From positions 1-18,506 of the forward strand of contig DYLE01000025.1 of the NCBI GenBank assembly GCA_020722245.1: a stretch of 18,506 nucleotides of DNA. Reading direction: 5' to 3'. The translations under genes were made by a program, and so were the position numbers. The notes beneath the pieces were generated by a model that saw only the letters and a program-made list of their open reading frames with translations, was not told the origin of the DNA and made no database searches. This stretch comes from Desulfonema limicola (lineage in GTDB: Bacteria; Desulfobacterota; Desulfobacteria; Desulfobacterales; Desulfosalsimonadaceae). Shown here one piece after another: positions 1-6,715 of this stretch (its first letter is position 1; each line of letters opens with the position of its first letter).

Positions 1-2
1 AC

Positions 3-605
3 GTAGCGCTCATCTCGTTACATGGGGTTACGCCAGCCGCCCATGAGGCTTTTACCGGTGTGCCGGGCTCCTTTGCGGAGACAATGGCCAACCTGCGCTA
101 CGCCATCCGCGCCGGGCTGCCCTCGGCTTTACGGATCGGGCTTTTCTACGACCCGGCAAACAACGCCGCCTTCTTTGAGCAGGCCGCGGCCGCGGCTCAA
201 AAGCTCGGCATCCACCTGATCCCGCTTCGGGTTTCATCCAAAAAGGATATCCCGCCGCTTTTGGACCAGTCCCTTGACCGCGTGGACTGCATCTGGCTGA
301 TTCCCGACCGGACGGTGATCTCCGAGAGCATCGCCCAGCATATCATCAAGCAGGCGGTGTTGCGGAGTCTTCCCGTGGTGGGATATAATAAATTTTTTTA
401 TGAATCCGGCGCGGCCATGGCCTTTGTGTTTGACTATGCGGCCCTGGGGAGGCAAACCGCCGGCCTGGTAAACCAATGCCTGTTTCAAAACCGATGTGAG
501 GCCCAGCCTCCGATTTTTCAGGTATGGCTGAACAAGGCGGTTCTTGAGAAACTGGGGATCAAGGGCTGCGCACCTAAACCACCGGAGATGGTATTCGGAC
601 CGTGA
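3..605 (+). CDS. ABC-type periplasmic substrate-binding protein (ABC_sub_bind family), 5'-truncated by window edge
   Basis: The reading frame is open from base 3, so the start lies upstream and about 200 C-terminal residues are visible. The internal GTG at 60 is probably not the true start, because sensible sequence (VALISLHGVTPAAHEAFTG) precedes it. The fold pattern fits the ABC_sub_bind (DUF534-like) family: a stretch around RIGLFYDPANN resembles the start of the second lobe, followed by LGIHLIPLRVSS, then DCIWLIPDRTVI and PVVGYNKFFYESGAAMAF. Family members are about 300-330 residues and bind small ligands in the periplasm. No permease or ATPase gene follows. The gene instead overlaps a sensor kinase by 4 bp, so the protein may present ligand to the kinase rather than feed a transporter. 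The family call is fairly secure. The sensory role is inference and the ligand is unknown. Confidence 0.72.
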   Translation, partial: VALISLHGVTPAAHEAFTGVPGSFAETMANLRYAIRAGLPSALRIGLFYDPANNAAFFEQAAAAAQKLGIHLIPLRVSSKKDIPPLLDQSLDRVDCIWLIPDRTVISESIAQHIIKQAVLRSLPVVGYNKFFYESGAAMAFVFDYAALGRQTAGLVNQCLFQNRCEAQPPIFQVWLNKAVLEKLGIKGCAPKPPEMVFGP

Positions 606-2038
606 AAACACCGGGAATACATGCAAGGCTGTTGTTTGCCGCGTTTATGATCATCTCTGTAACCTCGTTTACGCTGGGCTGCATCGGGGTAAAAATGCTG
701 CACGGGGTTGTTGAAAGCCAGTTTGAGGAACGCTTCCAGTTTCTGGCCCGATACCTGGCGCTCAATTCGGAGCTGGGGATCCTCATCGACCAGCGGTCCA
801 TGCTGGCGCGGCTCGCCGAAACCCTGATGTCCGAAAGGGATGCGGCAAAGGTCATGATCTACAACAGCGCCGGGGAGCGCCTGGCCGAGTCCTTCAAGGA
901 AATCCCGGGGCCCTATGTCACGGTTTCCGCTTTGGTCCGGTTAAAGGCCGGGGATGAGGAAAGCCGGGCGTTTTTCTGGGCGCCCCTTACGCCGGACTCG
1001 AAGGATACCGCAGGGATCATCGGAAGGGTCGAGGTTACCTACAGCACCTTTCGCATCGCCCGCCTGCTGCGGGGGGTGACCCTTCGGTTTGTGGGATTCA
1101 CCGCCGGGCTGGCCGCGCTCTTTCTGCTGATTTTTTACTTTATTTCACTTTCTCTGGTTTCGCCCCTGACCGGCCTGGCGCAGACCGCTCGAAAGATCGG
1201 CGCCGGGGAGTATGGGTTGCGGATGACCCCGGGCGGCCTTCCGGAGACGCGGGAGGTTTCCCAGGCGTTTAACGCCATGCTGGATTCCCTTGAACAAAGC
1301 TGGAAGCGGGAGGCGGCGGCACACCGGGAGATGGCGCGGCAGAACCTGCTTGCGGAGATGGGCAAGTTTTCCATGATGATCGCCCATGAGATCAAGAACC
1401 CCCTGGGAATCATCAAAAGCTCCTTTGATATCCTCAAAACCGAGACTTCCGAGGATTCCCGCAGGATGCTGATGGGGTATATTGAAGAGGAGATCCAGCG
1501 GATAAACGGCCTGATCGAGGACTTCCTGTCCTTTGCCAAGCCGGCCAAGCCCTCCTTTCAACCCATGGACGTCAACCGCATGCTTGAAGAGTTTTTAGAC
1601 CGGTTCCAGCGCCTGGATTCGGCGAAAAATATAAAAATCATCCGCCGCATTCCCAAGACCTCCTGCCTGTCCTACCTGGACCGGGACCTGTGGCGCCGGG
1701 CCATCGACAATATTTTAAAAAACGCGGTGGAGGCCGGCAACGGCCGGGGGGTGATCCATGTGGACGCCGAATGCCGGGAGGATGCCTGGCGCGTGGAGAT
1801 CGCCGATGAAGGATGCGGGATTCCCGAGGATCTGTTAAAAAAAATATTTGATCCCTTTGTAACGACCCGGGTCAAGGGGACCGGACTGGGGCTGGCCTAC
1901 ACCGCCCAGGTGGTTTCCGCGCACGGCGGCACGGTGTTCGCGAAAAACCGAAAAGAAGGGGGCGCCGTGTTCTGCGTGGAGGTGCCGCGGGAGCCCAAAA
2001 TGGTTGATTTGTCAAATGGGGATGGGGTAAGGGGGTAG
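602..2038 (+). CDS. Membrane sensor histidine kinase (HAMP-HisKA-HATPase)
   Basis: This 478-residue two-component sensor starts at GTG 602, overlapping the previous stop by 4 bp (GTGA), so it is probably translationally coupled. A first membrane segment spans about residues 9-30, a periplasmic sensor region about 31-158, and a second membrane segment about 162-186. A HAMP-like linker covers about 187-240. The dimerisation domain has the phospho-acceptor H262 in AHEIKNPLG. The ATPase domain shows the N box (DNILKNAVEA, N374), G1 box (DEGCGIP, D402), F box (DPFVTT, 417-422) and G2 box (GTGLGLA, 426-432). The kinase should autophosphorylate on H262 and pass phosphate to the regulator encoded 3 bp downstream. 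The H/E-N-P arrangement fits NtrB/AtoS/ZraS-like kinases that pair with sigma-54 regulators. The stimulus is unknown. Confidence 0.93.
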   Translation: MKTPGIHARLLFAAFMIISVTSFTLGCIGVKMLHGVVESQFEERFQFLARYLALNSELGILIDQRSMLARLAETLMSERDAAKVMIYNSAGERLAESFKEIPGPYVTVSALVRLKAGDEESRAFFWAPLTPDSKDTAGIIGRVEVTYSTFRIARLLRGVTLRFVGFTAGLAALFLLIFYFISLSLVSPLTGLAQTARKIGAGEYGLRMTPGGLPETREVSQAFNAMLDSLEQSWKREAAAHREMARQNLLAEMGKFSMMIAHEIKNPLGIIKSSFDILKTETSEDSRRMLMGYIEEEIQRINGLIEDFLSFAKPAKPSFQPMDVNRMLEEFLDRFQRLDSAKNIKIIRRIPKTSCLSYLDRDLWRRAIDNILKNAVEAGNGRGVIHVDAECREDAWRVEIADEGCGIPEDLLKKIFDPFVTTRVKGTGLGLAYTAQVVSAHGGTVFAKNRKEGGAVFCVEVPREPKMVDLSNGDGVRG

Positions 2039-2041
2039 ATC

Positions 2042-3418
2042 ATGGCATACATCCTGATCGTCGATGACGAAGAAAAAATGCAGCACCTGCTGTCGATCAT
2101 GCTGGTCCGGCTGGGGTTCAGCGTCGATCGGGCCGGAGACGGTCTTTCCGCGCTGGAGATGATCAAGACCAACCCCTATGACATGGTGATCTCCGACATC
2201 CGTATGCCCGGAATGGACGGCCTCGCGCTTTTATCCGCCATCAAGGAGCTGGGCATCCCCTGCCCCGTGGTGTTCATCACCGCATATGCCACGGTGGATT
2301 CGGCGGTGGAGGCCATGCGCCAGGGGGCCGCGGACTACATCACCAAACCGTTTGAAGAATCACGGATACGCATGACCGTGGAGCGCACCCTGGGGATCTC
2401 CCGAATCCTGTCTGAAAACATTGAACTGAAACGGGAGCTTCAGGGGCTGTCCATGGCGGAGGAGATCGTCTATGGCTCCGACATCATGGCCCGGGTGATG
2501 GAAAACGCCCACCGGGTCGCGGCCTCGGACACCGCGGTGCTCATCACCGGGGAGTCCGGGACCGGCAAAGAACTGGTGGCGCGGTTTATCCACGCCTCCA
2601 GCCTTCGCGGCAAGGCCCGTTTCGTTCCCGTAAACTGCGCCGCGATTTCCCCCACCCTGGTGGAATCCGAGCTGTTCGGCTATGAAAAGGGGGCGTTTAC
2701 CGGCGCGGACCGGCGCACCAAGGGAAAATTCGAGTACGCGGCGGGCGGCACGGTGTTTCTGGATGAGATCGGAGACCTGCCCCTGGCGGCCCAGGCCAAG
2801 CTGTTGAGGGCGCTTCAGGACAAGCATATTCAGCGGGTGGGCGGAAACGAGGAGATTCCCTTGGATGTACGGATCATCTGCGCCACCAACCAGGACCTCA
2901 ACCATCTGGTGGAGACCGGAAAATTCCGCCAGGACCTGTATTACCGGATCAATGTCTTTCCCATTGAAACCCCGCCCTTAAGAAACCGGACCGACGATAT
3001 TGTTCTTCTGGCCCTGCATTTTCTGAAACGGTTTTCCGGCGGAAAGGAGATCCGGCTCACCGACGGGGCTGCGCGAACCCTTCGGTCCTACCCCTGGCCG
3101 GGGAACGTGCGCGAGCTGGCAAACGCCATGGAACGGGTGATGATCCTGGACCGGGGGGAGGGAATCGTGACGGCTGAAACCCTTTCGTTTTTGAGGGAGA
3201 TGCCCTGCGCGCCTGCGAATAATGGCCGGTTCCAGCTGCCGCCGGAGGGGATTTCCTTAGAAGCCCTTGAGTGCGAGCTGGTGCGGCAGGCCCTGGCGGC
3301 CTCCGGCAACAACCAGACCGCAGCGGCCAAACTGCTCGGCCTCACCCGCGCCAAGTTCAGGGTGCTGGCCCGGCAGGCTGAGTCGAACAACCTCTCATTG
3401 ACGCGGGGAACCCCTTGA
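2042..3418 (+). CDS. Sigma-54-dependent response regulator (receiver-AAA+-Fis HTH, NtrC family)
   Basis: A 458-residue NtrC-type transcriptional activator. The receiver domain (about 1-118) has the acidic pair D8/D9, phospho-acceptor D52 (SDIRMPGMDG) and K102. The AAA+ domain (about 142-370) carries Walker A GESGTGKE (170-177), the sigma-54 contact loop GAFTGA (217-222), Walker B-like GTVFLDEIGDL (236-246) and the WPGNVREL segment (352-359). The C-terminal Fis-type helix-turn-helix is at about 420-446 (NNQTAAAKLLGLTRAKF). Phosphorylation by the upstream kinase should trigger ATP-driven opening of sigma-54 promoters. I found no convincing -24/-12 promoter in the intergenic regions of this window, so its target probably lies upstream of the window. 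The ATG at 2042 follows the kinase stop by 3 bp. Confidence 0.95.
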   Translation: MAYILIVDDEEKMQHLLSIMLVRLGFSVDRAGDGLSALEMIKTNPYDMVISDIRMPGMDGLALLSAIKELGIPCPVVFITAYATVDSAVEAMRQGAADYITKPFEESRIRMTVERTLGISRILSENIELKRELQGLSMAEEIVYGSDIMARVMENAHRVAASDTAVLITGESGTGKELVARFIHASSLRGKARFVPVNCAAISPTLVESELFGYEKGAFTGADRRTKGKFEYAAGGTVFLDEIGDLPLAAQAKLLRALQDKHIQRVGGNEEIPLDVRIICATNQDLNHLVETGKFRQDLYYRINVFPIETPPLRNRTDDIVLLALHFLKRFSGGKEIRLTDGAARTLRSYPWPGNVRELANAMERVMILDRGEGIVTAETLSFLREMPCAPANNGRFQLPPEGISLEALECELVRQALAASGNNQTAAAKLLGLTRAKFRVLARQAESNNLSLTRGTP

Positions 3419-5451
3419 CTCCAAGAGCTGTCCTATTTTCAGCCCTTTTACTGGGGATCCTGACGGGGGTTCCGCAGGCCGGGTTTTCCGCCGGCCCCGA
3501 GGATACCCTGCTGATGTTCGTGGGGGAGCCCTTGGATGTCCTTTCCATCGCCTCCCGGCGGGAGGAAAGCGCGGCCCGGGCCCCGGCCGTGGCCCAGGTG
3601 ATCACGCGGGATATGATGGAGACCCAGGCGGTGCATACCCTTGCCCAGGCGCTTGCCCAGACCCCCGGGTTTTATATGGCGGAAAGGGAGTGGGGAAGCC
3701 AGCCCTACCTTCGGGGGATTCCGGATTCGGTGCTGTTTCTCTATGACACGGTCCCCCTCCTCTCGGATATGACCAAGTCGGTTCACCCCATAGACGAGGA
3801 GCTTTCCCTGGCGCCCGTCAAACGGATCGAGATCATCCGCGGTCCGGGATCGGTGCTCTGGGGGCCGGACGCCTTTGCCGGCATCGTCAACATCGTTCCC
3901 CTAACCGGCAAGGACTTAAACGGGGTGGAGACCGGGGTCTATTACGGCGGACCCGGGGAGGTGCGCGGGTGTCATATCAACGCCGGCTACGACGCCGGAG
4001 CCTGGGACGGGTTTTTGTCGTTGATCGGCCGGGAGGACGAGCCGGACGACCGATCCGCAAATCTCGTCGGTTTCTGGGGTCATGACCGGGAGACGCCGCT
4101 TCCTCCGGAGGAGCGCTTCGGGCATGATCGGGCGGACCGGCCGCAGTTTTTCGAGCTGGTGGGGAACCTAAACCTCAGGGACTGGGTGACCTTATCGGGC
4201 CGGTACTCGGATTACACCCGGCCCTATTCCATTTCGGACAAGGACGAGGATCTGGTCTGGCTGGAAAGCCGCAGCACCCCGGTGAGCTATCTCAAGCTGG
4301 AGGCGAAAAAAGACCTGGATTCGGCCTCGGCCATGCGGTTTACGGGGTATTATTCGGCCATCCGCTCAGAAAACGAGGTGATTGACCTGGAATCCACCTC
4401 CGGGGAACGCACCTACTACGGCGAGCTGATCTACGACCGGAATTTTATGTCCGGAAAGGGGCTGCTCACCACGGGCGCGGCCTGGCGAAGAAAGCAGGTG
4501 GTTGACGCGCCCATCTGGGGCTCCTACCTTCCGGATTACCTGGGCGAGGAAAACGAGACCTTTTTGCCGGAAATCACCGAGGAGGATTACCGGACCGAGC
4601 TCTGGTCGCTGTTTTCCCAGTATTCCCATAAAATCGGCAAGGCCGAGCTGCTGCTGGGCGTCCGCAGCGACCAGCAGAACGCCTACCGGGATTCCTTGAG
4701 CTACAACACCGGGGTGGTCTGGTCCCCGGTCAGGGAGTGGACCGCAAAGGCCTTCTACGGCTCCGCCTACCGCACCCCGTTCGCCAACCAGCTTTTTGAG
4801 GACGGCAAGCCGGACCCGGAAGAGATCAACACGGTGAGCCTGGAGGTGGCCTGGCAGCCCTCCCGGCGGGCGGAGATCCGCCTGTGCGGGTTTGTCAATC
4901 ATATCGCGGAGCATGTGATCGCAGACCCCTATGCCGGGCTTTCCAGGCCCAACCGACAGAAGATAAAAGGCCTCGAGATCGAAGGGCGCATCGTCCCCAT
5001 AGAAGGGCTGACGCTTTCCGCCAATCTGACGGCCATGGACAACAGCGGATCGGATGAGACCTACCATTACAACGATTACTCCTTTATCCGCCCGGACGGC
5101 AGCATCGAAAAGCATTACACGGACATTTTTTATCCCTATGATATCGGATCCGACACCCTGGCCAACCTGATGGCCAAGTGGGAGCCGTCGGAGCGGATCA
5201 CCCTGTTCTGCCGGCTGAGCTGTTTCTCCTCCCGGCTGCAGGTCTGCCCCAGGTGCGGGACTGAAAAATCGATCTCAGGCGCCTGGCTGGTGGATACGGG
5301 CCTGACCCTCAGGGATGTGGTGATGCAGGGGCTTGATCTTCAGCTTCTGGTATGGAACCTCACCGACAGGGAGTACTCGGCGCCCGGAAGCTACAGCGCC
5401 ATTGATGCGGAGCCCTTTTCCGCAAAGCTGCTGCTTCAAATGGAATGGTAG
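3415..5451 (+). CDS. TonB-dependent outer-membrane receptor
   Basis: A 678-residue outer-membrane receptor starting at TTG 3415, which overlaps the regulator stop (TTGA). A signal peptide ends near AGFSA-GPED (about residue 26). A plausible TonB box/linker (EPLDVLSIASRREES) leads into a plug domain at about 45-165, with typical segments VITRDMMETQ, LAQALAQTPGFY, YLRGIPD and VKRIEIIRGPGSVLWGPDAFAGIVNIV. The remainder is a beta-barrel rich in aromatic alternation, including a YGSAYRTPFANQLFEDG-type segment at about 445-460, and it ends in QMEW, a terminal aromatic that fits BAM recognition. The length is normal for the family. The substrate (siderophore, corrinoid or other) cannot be read from the sequence. 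Oddly, four cysteines cluster near the C-terminus (C599, C603, C611, C614). Confidence 0.93.
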   Translation: MTPRAVLFSALLLGILTGVPQAGFSAGPEDTLLMFVGEPLDVLSIASRREESAARAPAVAQVITRDMMETQAVHTLAQALAQTPGFYMAEREWGSQPYLRGIPDSVLFLYDTVPLLSDMTKSVHPIDEELSLAPVKRIEIIRGPGSVLWGPDAFAGIVNIVPLTGKDLNGVETGVYYGGPGEVRGCHINAGYDAGAWDGFLSLIGREDEPDDRSANLVGFWGHDRETPLPPEERFGHDRADRPQFFELVGNLNLRDWVTLSGRYSDYTRPYSISDKDEDLVWLESRSTPVSYLKLEAKKDLDSASAMRFTGYYSAIRSENEVIDLESTSGERTYYGELIYDRNFMSGKGLLTTGAAWRRKQVVDAPIWGSYLPDYLGEENETFLPEITEEDYRTELWSLFSQYSHKIGKAELLLGVRSDQQNAYRDSLSYNTGVVWSPVREWTAKAFYGSAYRTPFANQLFEDGKPDPEEINTVSLEVAWQPSRRAEIRLCGFVNHIAEHVIADPYAGLSRPNRQKIKGLEIEGRIVPIEGLTLSANLTAMDNSGSDETYHYNDYSFIRPDGSIEKHYTDIFYPYDIGSDTLANLMAKWEPSERITLFCRLSCFSSRLQVCPRCGTEKSISGAWLVDTGLTLRDVVMQGLDLQLLVWNLTDREYSAPGSYSAIDAEPFSAKLLLQMEW

Positions 5452-5486
5452 GGATTTAGACAATCCTTTTGCAGCAAAAGCCTGCC

Positions 5487-5520
5487 GGCTAGATTCAGCC
5501 ACTTTTGGCTCAATCTAGCC
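5487..5520 (+). terminator. Strong stem-loop after the TonB-receptor gene (probable terminator)
   Basis: Two 15-nt arms (5487-5501 and 5506-5520) are complementary except for one internal C-C mismatch, with a 4-nt loop CTTT. The hairpin lies 36 bp after the receptor stop codon. The following DNA is T-rich but has no immediate poly-T tract, so termination or 3'-end protection is inferred rather than certain. A second small palindrome (TTTTGC-A-GCAAAA, about 5467-5479) sits just before it. Confidence 0.6.
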
Positions 5521-5599
5521 AATTTGGAAGCTTAATTTTTAAATCAAGGAAATGACCGGATTAAACAAAAAGGAATAAATCTTTTCTCTTGGGCGGAAT

Positions 5600-5804
5600 C
5601 AAGTTTGATGGAACCGTAAAAAGTCCAAGCTGTTCGCTTCGTGAGTCTTTCGGTGCGCGGTTCGCATTGAATGCTAAATTGCAAGAACTCGGCGCGAGCG
5701 CCTCAGACAGCTTGCAATTTTTAACGCATTCAATGCAAACCGCTTATTCCCCCGAAAGCCTCAATCTCGCTCACAGCCGACTTTTTACTAATGCATCAAG
5801 TTTG
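5600..5804. repeat. Long imperfect palindromic repeat, copy 1 (family A)
   Basis: Nested inverted arms pair across a centre near 5700. They are TTGATG before and CATCAA after; GTAAAAAGTC (5616-5625) with GACTTTTTAC (5779-5788); GAGTCTTTCGG (5643-5653) with CCGAAAGCCTC (5752-5762, one mismatch); GCATTGAATGC (5664-5674) with GCATTCAATGC (5726-5736); and TTGCAAG with CTTGCAA. An inner GC-rich hairpin GGCGCGAGCGCC lies at 5691-5702. A diverged copy is at about 9555-9735. The size and symmetry fit a MITE-like or REP-like non-coding repeat. Confidence 0.85.
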
Positions 5805-5857
5805 AAGCAATCCCTGGAGCTGTAAAATAAAAATTTAATTTAGAAAAAGGGATCGGC

Positions 5858-6541
5858 ATGATTGAACTCGTTGGACATCTTATCGATTTTATTCTCCATA
5901 TTGATTTACATCTAAAGGATCTGTGCACCGACTACGGAAGCTGGGTGTATCTGATCCTGTTTATCATCATTTTCTGTGAAACCGGGCTTGTGGTCACTCC
6001 GATCCTGCCCGGAGACTCCCTTTTGTTTGCCATGGGGTCCATGGCGGCCATCGGCGGCTTGAATGTCTGGCTGGCCCTCATACTGATATCCATGGCTGCT
6101 ATTTTGGGGGATTCGGTGAACTATGCCATCGGAAACTTCGCCGGGCCAAAGGTTTTTCGTGACGACCAGGCGCGTTTTCTCAACAAGGAATACCTGCGCC
6201 GCACCCATGCATTTTATGAACGGCACGGCGGAAAAACCATTGTGATTGCGAGGTTCCTTCCCATCATTCGGACCTTTGCGCCCTTTGTGGCCGGCATCGG
6301 CAGCATGACCTACCCGCGTTTTCTGCTATACAACGTGTTCGGCGGTGTTCTCTGGACCCTGACCTTCATCCTGGCCGGGTACTGGTTCAGTTCCCTTCCG
6401 TTCATCAAAGAAAACTTCAGCCTGGTCATCATGATGCTTGTGCTGATCCCCGGAATTCCCGCGCTTGTGGAGTTTATCCGCATTCGAATGGATCGGAAAA
6501 AACATCCGCTCTCAAGGCCCAAATCCGCGGCAGAGCAGTAA
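5858..6541 (+). CDS. dedA: DedA-family integral membrane protein
   Basis: This 227-residue multi-pass membrane protein closely resembles E. coli DedA from the N-terminus onward (LIDFILHID, WVY.ILF, FCETGLVVTP.LPGDSLLF). Family signatures are FCETG (39-43), LPGDSLL (50-56), GDSVNY (84-89) and ARFLPIIRTFAPFVAG (131-146). The acidic pair E41/D53 and arginines R132/R138 occupy the positions known to be required in E. coli YqjA/YghB (E39, D51, R130, R136). DedA proteins support proton-motive-force homeostasis, and some act as flippases of undecaprenyl phosphate or phospholipid. The precise substrate here is unknown. The start is supported by AAAGGGA five bases upstream. The gene stands alone between a repeat and the exporter promoter. 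Confidence 0.92.
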   Translation: MIELVGHLIDFILHIDLHLKDLCTDYGSWVYLILFIIIFCETGLVVTPILPGDSLLFAMGSMAAIGGLNVWLALILISMAAILGDSVNYAIGNFAGPKVFRDDQARFLNKEYLRRTHAFYERHGGKTIVIARFLPIIRTFAPFVAGIGSMTYPRFLLYNVFGGVLWTLTFILAGYWFSSLPFIKENFSLVIMMLVLIPGIPALVEFIRIRMDRKKHPLSRPKSAAEQ

Positions 6542-6554
6542 TATTTTTGATATT

Positions 6555-6580
6555 CGGGCCGCCTGATGAAACGCCCGTTT
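6555..6580 (+). terminator. Weak hairpin downstream of dedA
   Basis: CGGGC (6555-6559) pairs with GCCCG (6573-6577) across a 13-nt loop, followed by TTT. It is 14 bp past the dedA stop and before the exporter promoter, which is a sensible place for a terminator. The stem is short, so support is modest. Confidence 0.3.
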
Positions 6581-6607
6581 ACAAAAAAATGATCATTTAA
6601 TTAAAAG

Positions 6608-6636
6608 TGGACAATCGGTTTAAGATGCGTTATGAA
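6608..6636 (+). promoter_or_regulatory. Candidate sigma-70 promoter of the first MMPL gene
   Basis: TGGACA (6608-6613) matches the -35 consensus in 5 of 6 positions. It is spaced exactly 17 bp from TATGAA (6631-6636), a 4 of 6 match to the -10 box. An 18-bp palindrome begins immediately after the -10 element. The start codon is about 80 bp downstream. Confidence 0.5.
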
Positions 6637-6654
6637 TGACTGACAAATCAGTCA
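6637..6654. promoter_or_regulatory. Operator-like palindrome (TetR-family style)
   Basis: TGACTGA-CAAA-TCAGTCA is a perfect 7-bp inverted repeat with a 4-bp centre, directly downstream of the candidate -10 box, so it covers the expected transcription start. TetR/AcrR-family repressors commonly bind palindromes of this length and composition in front of exporter genes. No TetR gene lies in the window, so the regulator would act in trans. The palindrome is seen directly. The regulator class is inferred. Confidence 0.55.
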
Positions 6655-6715
6655 AAGTTATTTGTATTTACTTTTTTTTTGCATATCCACATGGGTTAGA
6701 AAATAAAACTTTATC

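Larger units (their letters stand above)
5452..5857. other. Intergenic region, no protein gene, hairpin plus repeat
   Basis: This 406-bp gap holds a strong hairpin (5487-5520) and a ~205-bp imperfect palindrome (5600-5804). The open frame over the palindrome (5589-5825) shares sequence with the second copy near 9555-9735 only because both are the same DNA repeat. I do not regard it as a gene. Confidence 0.7.

Noticed and set aside
60..605. GTG at 60 as the start of the substrate-binding protein
   Set aside because: The frame is open and protein-like back to the window edge, and the family is about 120 residues longer, so the real start lies outside the window.
4366..5115. 249-residue minus-strand frame inside the TonB-receptor gene
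   Set aside because: It is an antisense shadow of a high-GC gene. Its composition is Gly/Val/Leu-rich with no recognisable motif, and the plus frame is clearly the receptor barrel.
5589..5825. 78-residue open frame between the TonB receptor and dedA
   Set aside because: It is the coding-like shadow of the long palindromic repeat. The similar peptide near 9490-9822 comes from the second DNA copy, and there is no ribosome site or protein-like conservation.
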